Shown here: one piece after another, positions 6,603-13,790 of the stretch | Layout: every line of letters starts with the position of its first letter | How positions within the stretch are numbered: the stretch's first letter is position 1 | Origin: DATNBT01 sp964579765 | Lineage (GTDB): Bacteria > Acidobacteriota > Vicinamibacteria > Vicinamibacterales > CAVVIG01 | NCBI GenBank assembly: GCA_964579765.1 | Contig: CAZOIK010000186.1 | Location: 1 to 26,570 of the forward strand | Length of the DNA: 26,570 nucleotides | Reading direction: 5' to 3' | Made by a program: the position numbers and the translations under genes | Notes under the pieces: generated by a model | What the model was told of the DNA's origin: nothing | The model's input: only the letters and a program-made list of their open reading frames with translations | Database searches by the model: none

Positions 6603-7283
6603 TCATCGCGTCAGCACGAGCGGGAGGCTCGTCCCTCGCTCGGCAAACGTGCCCGTCAGGGTGGCGCCGGCCGCGTCCATCGCCGCCGTGTACGTCGCGT
6701 TGACGCCGGTCAGGCGCAACGTGATGCCGTCCGGCTGCTCGCTGATCTGGACGTACAGCGTCAGGCCACCCTCGTCCACGCTGACGAAGTAGCCGCTCGA
6801 CCGGCCGTCGGGGCCGTTCGCGAGGACGAGCTCGACGCGGTGACTGCCTGTCGTGGTCGCCAGCGTGCCGGTCCAGCGGCCTTCGAGCGTCTTCGAAATC
6901 GCCGGACTGGTCGGCGGCGGCTCGAGCGCCGCGTCGCCCGTGCGCGTGAGCTCGAGCGGAAGATCGTAGCCGTCCAGCCTGATGTTCCCCGAGATCGACC
7001 GGCCGTCGGCGGCAAGCGTCCCCGTGAACGGCTGATCGGACCGAGCGAAGAACGTGACCGACGAACCCTCGAGCGCGATCTTCGTCAGCGGGATGTTGCG
7101 CGCGTCGGCCGACGTCGCCGCGCCCACGAGCTGGCCTGACGCGTTTCTCGCGAGATCGACGTCGAGCCGGAGCGTCTGCCCCTGGATGTCGAGGGCGCCG
7201 GTCCAGTGCCCCGCGACGTCGGGTGTCTGCGCGCCTGCGGCCGTCGCGGTCAGCAGTGTCAACACGAACGCGATGGTTTTCAT
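6603..7283 (-). CDS. Secreted protein with two tandem beta-barrel-like modules
   Basis: This 226-residue protein has a Sec signal peptide (M-K-T-I-A-F-V-L-T-L-L-T-A-T-A-A-G-A-Q). Two homologous modules follow: residues about 23-110 (D-V-A-G-H-W-T-G-A-L-D ... L-R-L-D-V-D-L) and about 130-226 (T-L-E-G-R-W-T-G-T-L-A ... H-R-V-E-L-V-L). Each opens with G-x-W-x-G-x-L and ends with a hydrophobic strand closing L-x-L-T-R. This G-x-W-x-G pattern also occurs as an N-terminal module in acidobacterial secreted alpha/beta hydrolases; here there is no hydrolase domain. The function is unknown, perhaps ligand binding. It starts 17 bases after the ABC permease stop, with an AAAGGAG ribosome site, so it is very likely in the GntR-ABC operon. 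Confidence 0.75.
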   Translation of the reverse strand: MKTIAFVLTLLTATAAGAQTPDVAGHWTGALDIQGQTLRLDVDLARNASGQLVGAATSADARNIPLTKIALEGSSVTFFARSDQPFTGTLAADGRSISGNIRLDGYDLPLELTRTGDAALEPPPTSPAISKTLEGRWTGTLATTTGSHRVELVLANGPDGRSSGYFVSVDEGGLTLYVQISEQPDGITLRLTGVNATYTAAMDAAGATLTGTFAERGTSLPLVLTR

Positions 7284-7299
7284 CTCTCGCTCCTTTCGT

Positions 7300-8058
7300 T
7301 CAGAAGTCCTTGCGCGCGACGTTGACCGCCGCGGCGTACAAGAGCGCCGCGGAAATCGCGGCGCTGATCGCGAGCCCGACCCAGGGCAGCCGTCCGGTCC
7401 AGAAGTACGTCGCGCCGCTCATCACGCGGAAGAAGCCGGTGACGCCGAGCTCCGACTCGAGGACGCCGGCCACGATGGCAATCCCGATTGCGAAGAGCAG
7501 CGGCCGCCACAGGTCGGCGAACATCGTCGAGAAGAGAAAGGCGAGGCAGAAGAACATCGCCGCCACGACGAAGAGACAGAAGGCGTGGACGAGCGCGCTC
7601 GACACCGCGTAGTGCTGGCCGATGAGCGGCGAGACGAGCGGGATGACGAGCGACGGCAGCACGGTCAGCGCGAGCAGCTCGCCGCCGCCCATCACCGCGC
7701 GGGCCGCGAGCCATCGGCCGCGCGACGCGGGGAGCGACAGCGTGAACGTCGTGCCGCCAGAGGGCCCGGACAGCAGATTCCCGCTGCCGAGGAGCGCGGC
7801 GAACAGCGTGCCCATCTGCAGCAGGTTCTGCTGGAACCACTGATACCAGATGAAGCCGCGGTACGTGTGCTCGGCGAGGAGCGCTTCCTGGATCGCGCGG
7901 CCGAACGAGCCGCCGCCGACCGCGTCGGCGTGCAGCGTCGGCAGCACGTTCGCGACCGGGGCGTAGGCCATCACCAGTCCCCAGATGTTCACGACGAGAA
8001 CGCAGAGCGGTACCAGGAAGCGCCACCGCGTGTCGAGCCACGACTTGTGCCACAGCAT
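7300..8058 (-). CDS. ABC transporter permease (ABC-2 type)
   Basis: This is a 252-residue integral membrane protein with about six hydrophobic segments. These include L-V-P-L-C-V-L-V-V-N-I-W-G-L-V-M near the N terminus, L-L-A-L-T-V-L-P-S-L-V-I-P-L-V in the middle, an A-F-C-L-F-V-V-A-A-M-F-F-C-L-A-F-L-F segment, and a final V-G-L-A-I-S-A-A-I-S-A-A-L-L-Y helix. The amphipathic N-terminal L-W-H-K-S-W-L-D-T-R-W-R-F is typical of ABC-2 export permeases. The frame extends upstream inside the ATPase gene, but the ATG at 8058 lies 2 bases after the ATPase stop. It should pair with the ATPase to form an exporter or a resistance or sensing complex of the YtrBC type. The substrate is not evident. Confidence 0.87.
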   Translation of the reverse strand: MLWHKSWLDTRWRFLVPLCVLVVNIWGLVMAYAPVANVLPTLHADAVGGGSFGRAIQEALLAEHTYRGFIWYQWFQQNLLQMGTLFAALLGSGNLLSGPSGGTTFTLSLPASRGRWLAARAVMGGGELLALTVLPSLVIPLVSPLIGQHYAVSSALVHAFCLFVVAAMFFCLAFLFSTMFADLWRPLLFAIGIAIVAGVLESELGVTGFFRVMSGATYFWTGRLPWVGLAISAAISAALLYAAAVNVARKDF

Positions 8059-8060
8059 CG

Positions 8061-8963
8061 TCAGTTCTCCGTGACCGTTTCCAGGAAGATGTCCTTGAGC
8101 GTCACTGGCAGGATCTCGACGGACGCCGGCCCGAGCGAGTGCGCCTCGGCGGCCAGTCGGTCCGCGGAACCGCGGGTGAGGGCGGTCAGCACGCGACCGC
8201 GTCGCTGGACGCGCACGACGCCGGGCGAACGGAACGTCGCGTCGGGCGCCTCGCCGTCGAACACCCACTGAAGCCGCCGGTAGGCGCTGCGCACCTCGTC
8301 CAGCGCGCCGGCGACGACAGCGCGCCCGCGGTCGAGGATGGCGACGTGATCGGCGATCCGATCCACTTCGTCGAGGCGATGGGTGGAGAGGAAGATCGTC
8401 GTGCCGTCGCTCGCCGCGTGTCCGACGAGCGCCTGCAGAACGTCCTCGGTGGCTGCCGGGTCGAGCCCGGACGTCGCTTCGTCGAGGATCACGAGCTCGG
8501 CGCCCCGCGACAGGCCGAGCAGGAGCGCAAGCTTGGTCCGCGTGCCCCGCGACAGGTCCCTCACCTGTCGATCGGCAGGCAGATCGAAGGCGCGTCGGTA
8601 CCGCAGCGCGACGTCGTGCCGCCACGTCGGGAAGAAGCCGGCCGTGAAGCGGATGATCTGATCGACGGTCATCGTGTCGTACAGATCCTTGTCCTCGCTC
8701 ACGTAGCCCGTGCGCCGCCGGATGGCCACGCTCGACGCCGGGACGTCGGCGGGCAGACCGAACACGCGCGCGGCGCCGCTCGTGGGCCGCGCCATGCCGA
8801 GCAGCACCTTGATCGTGGTCGTTTTGCCCGCGCCGTTGCGGCCGAGCAGCCCGAAGATCGATCCGCGCGGGACGCCGAGCGTGAGCCCCCGCAGCGCGTC
8901 CGCGTCCGAGCCGTCGTAGTGCTTGTGGAGGTCGGCGATGTCGATGACGTCGGCGTCAGTCAT
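8061..8963 (-). CDS. ABC transporter ATP-binding protein
   Basis: This 300-residue ATPase shows Walker A G-R-N-G-A-G-K-T-T (residues 41-49), a Q-loop region around G-Y-V-S-E-D, signature L-S-R-G-T (137-141), Walker B with L-V-I-L-D-E-A-T-S-G-L-D-P, and the switch histidine in L-S-T-H-R. The signature departs from LSGGQ, as is usual in YtrB/ABC-2 export ATPases. A C-terminal domain of about 80 residues follows the ATPase core. It overlaps the GntR regulator upstream by 8 bp and is followed at 2 bp by the permease, so the three are translationally coupled. Confidence 0.93.
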   Translation of the reverse strand: MTDADVIDIADLHKHYDGSDADALRGLTLGVPRGSIFGLLGRNGAGKTTTIKVLLGMARPTSGAARVFGLPADVPASSVAIRRRTGYVSEDKDLYDTMTVDQIIRFTAGFFPTWRHDVALRYRRAFDLPADRQVRDLSRGTRTKLALLLGLSRGAELVILDEATSGLDPAATEDVLQALVGHAASDGTTIFLSTHRLDEVDRIADHVAILDRGRAVVAGALDEVRSAYRRLQWVFDGEAPDATFRSPGVVRVQRRGRVLTALTRGSADRLAAEAHSLGPASVEILPVTLKDIFLETVTEN

Positions 8964-9351
8964 GTGTCCCTGCCTTGGCGAGCCCGGCGAGTTCCGCCTC
9001 GACGAGCCGCCGGATCTCCTCGTCGCTCAGGCCCTTCGCGCGCAGCTTCTCGACGGCGGCGGTGACGATGGGCTGGGCGGCTCTGACCTTGTCGGTCGGC
9101 TTCCGGCCCCGTGCGGCGGCGGCGATGAAGGCGCCGGCGCCGTGCCGCAGTTCGACAATGCCCTCGTGTTCGAGCTCGCGGTACGCCTTCGCGACCGTGT
9201 TCGGGTTGACCACCAGCTCCTCGGCGAGGGGACGGATGCCGGGCAGCTGGTCGCCCGCGCGGAGCGCGCCGGTCTCGACGGCGTGCTTCACCTGCTCCAT
9301 GAGCTGGAGGTAGATGGGCACGCCGAGCGCGGGGTTGGGTCTGAAGAGCAT
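8956..9351 (-). CDS. GntR-family transcriptional regulator, YtrA subfamily
   Basis: This 131-residue regulator has an N-terminal winged helix: P-I-Y-L-Q-L-M-E-Q-V at the start, then G-D-Q-L-P-G-I-R-P-L-A-E-E-L-V-V-N-P-N-T-V-A-K-A-Y-R-E-L-E-H-E-G. This is the classic GntR recognition helix and wing. Only about 55 residues follow, which is the short tail of the YtrA subfamily; these dimerise and control adjacent ABC-2 transporters. It is the first gene of the operon, and a perfect 17-bp palindrome lies 37 bases upstream of its ATG. Negative autoregulation released by a small ligand such as an antibiotic or envelope stress signal is the expected mode; the ligand is unknown. Confidence 0.93.
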   Translation of the reverse strand: MLFRPNPALGVPIYLQLMEQVKHAVETGALRAGDQLPGIRPLAEELVVNPNTVAKAYRELEHEGIVELRHGAGAFIAAAARGRKPTDKVRAAQPIVTAAVEKLRAKGLSDEEIRRLVEAELAGLAKAGTHD

Positions 9352-9387
9352 CGGGTCGCCGTGCGGTCCAAGTGTATTACTGAACTA

Positions 9388-9404
9388 GCACAGTATTACT
9401 GTGC
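9388..9404. promoter_or_regulatory. Operator palindrome GCACAGTA-T-TACTGTGC, probable GntR site
   Basis: Perfect 8-bp arms around one central base. A second GTATTACTG half lies at 9373-9381, giving a direct repeat with GTATTACTG at 9393-9401. On the minus strand both contain TAATAC, which could be the -10 of the GntR operon, so a bound regulator would block RNA polymerase. It also lies about 55 bp upstream of the divergent phosphatase start. Confidence 0.8.
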
Positions 9405-9447
9405 CGGTACTGCGCGCGACTTGTCAACCCCGCGCGTCGTGCCGCCG

Positions 9448-9453
9448 TAGAAT
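9448..9453 (+). promoter_or_regulatory. -10 box (TAGAAT) of the phosphatase gene
   Basis: TAGAAT ends 6 bases before the GTG at 9460. A TTGTCA occurs at 9421-9426, but its 21-bp spacing to the box is longer than the usual 16-18. No Shine-Dalgarno sequence is present, which suggests a leaderless transcript starting at or near the GTG. Confidence 0.45.
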
Positions 9454-9459
9454 CACAGC

Positions 9460-10602
9460 GTGTGGCGCGTGTTCGGTGTGTTCAGTTCAGAGCGGCGCGA
9501 CCGGACGCTTCGCGAGCTGATGCGCGCAGTGCCGCCGCGGCAGCTCGTGCCGTTGTGGAGCGCGATCTTCTTCACGTTCGCCATGCTCGGGTTCGTGGTG
9601 GATGTGCTGGCGCGCGGCCGCTACCCGCTGCCGCTGCTGGCGGCTGTCGTCATCAGCTCCGGCCTGCTCGCTATCGTCGCTGCATACGGGGGCATCAACC
9701 AGCGACGGCGCCTGATTGCCGTCGCGAGTGTCGCCTACGTGTTGATCGTGGCGATCCTCAGTCGCATCTTCCCGCTCCAGCACGCGCCTGGCGCGCACCG
9801 GCTGACGTTCGATGCGGGCGGCATGATTGTGAGCGTCGTTGTCGCCTACTCGTTCTTCCTGCATTTCATCAGCCGCACGGCTGCGCGGTACCTGCGCGCG
9901 CAGGCCGAGATCGACCTGGCGCGCGACATCCATCGCGTGCTCGTGCCGGCGATTTCGGCCGAGCGCGGCGAGTACGAGTTCTTTGGGGCGTCGTCGCCGA
10001 GCGGCGAGGTCGGCGGCGATCTGGTCGATGTCGTCGGCGGCGACGGCGGCTGGGTCGGCTACGTGGCGGACGTATCGGGCCACGGCGTCGGGGCGGGCGT
10101 CGTGATGGCCGAGTTCAAGAGCGCGGTCCGCATGCGGCTGCTGTCGGGGGGCTCGCTCGCCGCGCTGCTGGGCGACGTCAATCGCGTGTTGATGCCGTTG
10201 AAGCAGGCGAACATGTTCGTCACCGTCGCCGGCGTCCGCTCGTGCGGCGACGACACGATCGAGTGCGCGGTGGCGGGTCACCTGCCCGTCGTCCGCGTGC
10301 GCGGCGGTGTGGCCGAGGAGGTGACCGCGTCCCAGCTCGCCGTCGGCTTCTTCGACGCCGTCGAGTTCCAGACGTCCACCGTCGAGTGTCGGCGCGGCGA
10401 TGTGCTGGTGCTGATGACCGACGGCGTCACGGAGGTGTTCGACAGCGAGCAGCGGGAGTTCGGATTCGAACACGCGACGCAACTCGTGGCCGCCCACGGC
10501 ACGCGACCGCTGGCCGAGATTGCCGAGCGTCTGCTCGCCGCGTCCCGCGCGCACGGCCCGCAGACCGACGATCAGACCGTGCTGCTGATTCGGCGGCGCT
10601 AG
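9460..10602 (+). CDS. Membrane-anchored SpoIIE/PP2C-family serine phosphatase
   Basis: This 380-residue protein has four predicted N-terminal membrane helices (about residues 30-50, 57-76, 84-104 and 118-140). A signalling helix follows (R-Y-L-R-A-Q-A-E-I-D-L-A-R-D-I-H-R-V-L-V-P), typical of RsbU-like proteins. The PP2C_SIG domain comes next, with metal-site acidic residues in G-E-V-G-G-D-L-V-D-V and V-A-D-V-S-G-H-G-V-G-A, then L-M-T-D-G-V-T-E-V-F-D and the final D-D-Q-T-V-L-L. Such enzymes dephosphorylate anti-sigma antagonist or other Ser/Thr-phosphorylated proteins in response to a signal at the membrane. No partner STAS protein or kinase lies next to it. The GTG start at 9460 is the only sensible start before the first helix. 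Confidence 0.88.
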   Translation: MWRVFGVFSSERRDRTLRELMRAVPPRQLVPLWSAIFFTFAMLGFVVDVLARGRYPLPLLAAVVISSGLLAIVAAYGGINQRRRLIAVASVAYVLIVAILSRIFPLQHAPGAHRLTFDAGGMIVSVVVAYSFFLHFISRTAARYLRAQAEIDLARDIHRVLVPAISAERGEYEFFGASSPSGEVGGDLVDVVGGDGGWVGYVADVSGHGVGAGVVMAEFKSAVRMRLLSGGSLAALLGDVNRVLMPLKQANMFVTVAGVRSCGDDTIECAVAGHLPVVRVRGGVAEEVTASQLAVGFFDAVEFQTSTVECRRGDVLVLMTDGVTEVFDSEQREFGFEHATQLVAAHGTRPLAEIAERLLAASRAHGPQTDDQTVLLIRRR

Positions 10603-10630
10603 ACGACTCGTCGGCGTCTCAATGCCTGGT

Positions 10631-10681
10631 GTAGTGCGGACCTTCACGTCCGCTGACAGCAGGTCTGAAGGCCTGCACTAC
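10631..10681. repeat. REP-like two-hairpin element, copy E (reverse orientation)
   Basis: GTAGT-GCGGACC-TTCA-CGTCCGC (one mismatch), a spacer, then GCAGGTC-TGAA-GGCCTGC and ACTAC. The order of the two hairpins is opposite to copies A, B and D. It sits between two plus-strand genes, immediately before the ribosome site region of the small membrane protein. Confidence 0.83.
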
Positions 10682-10721
10682 AGCGGCATGCCTCGTGCAC
10701 GGTCATTCGCGGAGGAAGAGC

Positions 10722-11042
10722 ATGGATGAGCAGCGCCGCACGGATAATCCAGAGCAGCTCGAGCATCACAGCCTGCCCGGCACCAACATGGCCGGGAAGG
10801 GCCCGGCGGACGAGTGCGCTACACGCCTGAGCACCATGCCGCTCGACCTGCCCACGTTCGGCTTCGTCGTGATGACACGCGCGATTCTTGGCGTGGGACT
10901 CGGCCTGCTCATCGCCGGACGCCTGTCCGACGAGCAACGGCGGGCCGTCGGCCTCGCGCTGGTCGGCGTCGGGATTGCGACGACGATCCCGGCGGCGTTC
11001 GCCGTCTTCGGCCGGCACGAGCCGCAGCCGTCCGCCGGTTGA
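10722..11042 (+). CDS. Small membrane protein of unknown function
   Basis: This 106-residue protein has a polar N-terminal stretch of about 45 residues (D-E-Q-R-R-T-D-N-P-E-Q-L-E-H-H). Two hydrophobic segments follow, G-F-V-V-M-T-R-A-I-L-G-V-G-L-G-L-L-I-A and A-V-G-L-A-L-V-G-V-G-I-A-T-T-I-P, separated by G-R-L-S-D-E-Q-R-R. The compact hairpin of two membrane helices suggests an inner-membrane protein. The start at 10722 is chosen for the GGAGGAAG ribosome site directly upstream; an ATG at 10695 in the same frame lacks one. I do not recognise a family. Confidence 0.7.
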   Translation: MDEQRRTDNPEQLEHHSLPGTNMAGKGPADECATRLSTMPLDLPTFGFVVMTRAILGVGLGLLIAGRLSDEQRRAVGLALVGVGIATTIPAAFAVFGRHEPQPSAG

Positions 11043-11079
11043 TCGGTCGCCGAGATTCAGACCGGCGCGATGGCGGCCG

Positions 11080-11118
11080 CGGCCCGCACTACTCGGCGGC
11101 CCTGAAAGGGCCGCCCTA
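11080..11118. repeat. REP-like element, copy F, rearranged
   Basis: A remnant CGGCCCGCACTAC is followed by CGGCGGCCC-TGAA-AGGGCCGCCCTAC, a hairpin with altered stem but the same loop and terminal CCTAC. Its last three bases (CTA at 11116-11118) are the TAG stop codon of the minus-strand gene. Confidence 0.65.
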
Positions 11119-12270
11119 CTTGGACATCGCGACGACGTCGTAATAGCTGGCGATCTGGCCGCGGTTGAAGGCCTTCAGCAGGTCGGCGACGGAGCAGAGC
11201 CGCGTCTGCGCGCGCGGGCCGTAGACGCCGCCGGGGCCGGCCTGGAATCCGCGGTTCGAGACCGATCGAATGAAGGTCGTCTTCGCGTCGATCGGCAGCG
11301 CCGCGATGTTCGCGTAGTAGCGCCGCCAGTTCGTGTCGCTCTGAAACAGATACTGCTCGACGTTCGACGTGTAGATCGCCGTGACCGTCGCGTCGTGGCT
11401 CTTGAGATACCGGCCGATCGAGCGCAGCGCCTTCGGCCCGGCGAAGTCGCCCGTGATCGGCACAATCGCGTTGCGGCGCTCCATGTCGGCGACGACGCGG
11501 AAGGTCTCTTCGCTCGCGAGATAGCTGCGGTGCTGGCCGTTGCCGTCCGTCTCGGTCATCAGCACGGCGTACGTGGGGAAGCGGAAGCCGCCGCCGCCGA
11601 ACGGGAACCCCGAGAACGAGTAGTTCAGATCGGGCCCGGCCTTGTAGAACGCGTTGTAGACGTACTCCATGCCCCGCAGGTCGTCCTCGGTGAGCGCGAA
11701 CCGATGCGTCTTCGTCAGGTGCGTCGTCGCTTCCTGCAGGTACTTGTGGAAGAGCGCCTCGCTCGGCGCGGCCAGCTCGTACGCGTCGATCATCTCGTCG
11801 ATGCTGGTCTTGTCGGTCAGATCCGCCGGCCGCGGCCGCGCGAACAGCCGCGACAGAAAGTCGGCGCGGTCGTGCGACAGCTCCATGAACGCCTTGTAGA
11901 GCAGCTGCAGGTTCATGTTGCCGCGGCGGATGTCAACGATGAACGCCATGCGCGGCTTGAGCGCCGCGATGTACGTGAAGTTCTGCTCCGGGCCCACGCC
12001 GAGGTAGACGCCGTCGGCCGGCAGCGTGGCCTGCAGCGTCGGGATGACGCGCTGGAACGCGTTCTCGTTCGACAGCAGGTTGTCCGATCGGAAGTAGCCG
12101 TTCGGCTCCGAGAACTCGTCGATCAGCTCCCAGAACTGCTGATCGTTCAACTGCCCAGGGACGCTGCGCGCGGCGAGGCCGTGCCCGTACGTGTAGAAGA
12201 CGACGCCGGCGCTCATGACGAGCGTCGCGACGATGGCGGCGAGCTGGCGGCGATGCACCGATGGCGTCAT
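11116..12270 (-). CDS. Conserved protein of unknown function, membrane anchored (paralogue of 4083-5201)
   Basis: This 384-residue protein has an N-terminal hydrophobic helix (L-A-A-I-V-A-T-L-V-M-S-A-G-V-V-F-Y) behind H-R-R, then the same soluble domain as the gene at 4083. Shared blocks include F-W-E-L-I-D-E-F-S-E-P-N-G, Y-L-G-V-G-P-E-Q-N-F-T-Y-I-A-A-L-K-P, F-I-V-D-I-R-R-G-N-M-N-L-Q-L-L-Y-K-A, D-R-A-D-F-L-S-R-L-F-A-R-P-R-P, F-A-G-P-K-A-L-R-S-I-G-R-Y-L and Y-T-S-N-V-E-Q-Y-L-F. The glycine motif followed by a hydrophobic strand ending in Asp suggests a nucleotide- or SAM-binding Rossmann-like fold; no activity can be assigned. Its ATG overlaps the MOCOS-like gene's stop by 4 bp (ATGA), so the two are co-translated. 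Confidence 0.8.
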   Translation of the reverse strand: MTPSVHRRQLAAIVATLVMSAGVVFYTYGHGLAARSVPGQLNDQQFWELIDEFSEPNGYFRSDNLLSNENAFQRVIPTLQATLPADGVYLGVGPEQNFTYIAALKPRMAFIVDIRRGNMNLQLLYKAFMELSHDRADFLSRLFARPRPADLTDKTSIDEMIDAYELAAPSEALFHKYLQEATTHLTKTHRFALTEDDLRGMEYVYNAFYKAGPDLNYSFSGFPFGGGGFRFPTYAVLMTETDGNGQHRSYLASEETFRVVADMERRNAIVPITGDFAGPKALRSIGRYLKSHDATVTAIYTSNVEQYLFQSDTNWRRYYANIAALPIDAKTTFIRSVSNRGFQAGPGGVYGPRAQTRLCSVADLLKAFNRGQIASYYDVVAMSK

Positions 12271-13676
12271 GCGAGGAACCCCTTCGCAAACGTGATGAAC
12301 GTGTCAACGTCGTCGATGTTGCTGACCATGCCGAGCGACACGCGGACCGCGCCCGTGCTCTTGCCGTCGATGCACATGCGGAAGTCGTCCACGGTCAGGC
12401 GGGTCTCGTGCTCCGGCTGGCGGAAGCACGACGACAGCTCCGTGCCGGTGAGGCCGAGCGCGATCTCTCCGCCGCCCGGGTTGCAGAAGCAGCCGGTGCG
12501 CAGCGAGATGTTCGCGGCGTTGGCGCGCTGTTCGACCACGCGGTGATCGACGGCGCGGCCGTCCCGATCGTAGAAGTTGAAGGTCACGATGCCGCCGCGG
12601 CGATCCGTCGTCGGCGGTCCGTAGAGCAGCGCGAGCCGCCGGCCGTTCGGGTGCGTGAGCTCGAGCAGGCGATCGAGCAGCCAGCCGGTCAGGCAGCGCA
12701 CGCGCTCGTGAATGCGATCGAGGCCGATCGACTCGACGTGGCGCAGGCCGATCTCGACGGCCGGCAGCGCGAGGAAGTCGAGCGTCCCGTCTTCGAACGC
12801 CGACGGCCCCTCCTGCAGGTAGTACTTGTCGCCCTGCACCGACGCGACGGTGATCGTGCCGCCCGAGAACCACGGACGCCGCAGCTCAGCGAGCGCCCGC
12901 TTGCGGGCGAGCAGGCAGCCGACGCCGGTCGGATAGCCGAAGAGCTTGTAGAACGACTGGACGACGAAGTCGGGGTGCCAGCGGCCGAGATCGAGGCGGT
13001 TCGTCGCCGTGAACGCCGCGGCGTCGAGCAGCACGTCCCAGCCCTTCGACTGCGCCAGCGCGATCCACTCGAGCGGATGCTGCACGCCGGAGAAGTTCGA
13101 CTGCGCCGGATACGCGAACAGGTTGTGCCCGCTCGGGTGCGCCTGCGCGAGGCCGACCGAGAGGTCCGCCTCGTCCACGCGCATCTCGGGCAGCACGATG
13201 GGGACGTAGGTCGCCGTCGCGCCCCGCGCCCGCGCGAACTCGCGGATGCCGTTCACCGAGTTGTGGTTGTCGAACGTCAGCAGGAAGCGATCGCCCGGCC
13301 CGAACGGATACGACTCGCCGATGAGCTTCAGCGCCTGGCTGGCGTTGCCCGTGAAGACGACCTCCCACTCGTCCGGCGACGCGTTGAAGAACCGCAGGAC
13401 GGCCTGGCGCGCGCGCGCCACGTGCTCGGTCGCGATGGACGACGACGGGTTGGTCGAGTGCGGGTTGCCGAAGAGGTGCCGCGTGAGGAGATCGAAGTGC
13501 TCGGTCAGCTGCGACGTCGCGTAGACGTTGGCGGCCGTGTAGTCGAGGTAGGTCTGCGACGCCAGCGCCGGATACTCGCGCGCGCGCAGGTCGTCGAGCG
13601 CGCGCGTGGCGGCGTACGACGGATACGCTTCGGCGAATGTCACAGGTGCGCGTTCGGCCGTCGCCACGACAGCCAA
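12267..13676 (-). CDS. Class V aminotransferase, molybdenum-cofactor-sulfurase-like PLP enzyme
   Basis: This is a 469-residue fold type I PLP enzyme. The Schiff-base lysine is K244 in S-F-Y-K-L-F-G-Y-P-T-G, the form seen in the N-terminal domain of MOCOS/HMCS rather than in IscS/SufS. The PLP aspartate is D218 in L-L-D-A-A, and a cysteine pair occurs at C395/C397 in L-R-T-G-C-F-C-N-P-G, where MOCOS carries its reactive Cys. There is no C-terminal MOSC domain, so it may act as a stand-alone cysteine desulfurase-type enzyme. The longest frame begins with TTG at 13676; a GTG at 13667 is an alternative start. No molybdenum enzyme lies nearby, so the sulfur acceptor is unknown. It heads a two-gene operon with the unknown membrane protein. 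Confidence 0.85.
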   Translation of the reverse strand: MAVVATAERAPVTFAEAYPSYAATRALDDLRAREYPALASQTYLDYTAANVYATSQLTEHFDLLTRHLFGNPHSTNPSSSIATEHVARARQAVLRFFNASPDEWEVVFTGNASQALKLIGESYPFGPGDRFLLTFDNHNSVNGIREFARARGATATYVPIVLPEMRVDEADLSVGLAQAHPSGHNLFAYPAQSNFSGVQHPLEWIALAQSKGWDVLLDAAAFTATNRLDLGRWHPDFVVQSFYKLFGYPTGVGCLLARKRALAELRRPWFSGGTITVASVQGDKYYLQEGPSAFEDGTLDFLALPAVEIGLRHVESIGLDRIHERVRCLTGWLLDRLLELTHPNGRRLALLYGPPTTDRRGGIVTFNFYDRDGRAVDHRVVEQRANAANISLRTGCFCNPGGGEIALGLTGTELSSCFRQPEHETRLTVDDFRMCIDGKSTGAVRVSLGMVSNIDDVDTFITFAKGFLA

Positions 13677-13703
13677 CGTAACACAAGTCGGGCAGGCGTG
13701 ACG

Positions 13704-13774
13704 GCAGGCCTGAAGGCCTGCACCGCATGGCGTCGCGCGTCATGCAGTAGTGCGGACCTTCAGGTCCGCCATAC
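13704..13774. repeat. REP-like elements, copy G (two separated halves)
   Basis: GCAGGCC-TGAA-GGCCTGCAC at 13704-13723 and GTAGT-GCGGACC-TTCA-GGTCCGC at 13747-13770 are separated by 23 bases of unrelated sequence. They fill the divergent gap between the MOCOS-like gene and the MFS gene. The end of the second half (ATAC) runs into the -10 box of the MFS gene. Confidence 0.8.
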
Positions 13775-13777
13775 AAT
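13772..13777 (+). promoter_or_regulatory. -10 box (TACAAT) of the MFS gene, formed at a repeat edge
   Basis: TACAAT lies 13 bases before the ATG at 13791. The first bases belong to the terminal ATAC of the REP-like half element. An in-frame ATG at 13776 overlaps this box and is therefore the less likely start. Confidence 0.4.
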
Positions 13778-13790
13778 GTGCGGCCACCCC

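Noticed and set aside
7054..8271. 405-codon plus-strand frame opposite the ABC permease
   Set aside because: It is an Arg/Glu/His-rich shadow of the permease and neighbouring genes, with no recognisable domain.
12261..13790. In-frame extension of the MFS frame by about 500 codons upstream
   Set aside because: It is antisense to the MOCOS-like gene, shows no domain, and passes through a REP-like element; the transporter begins at 13791.
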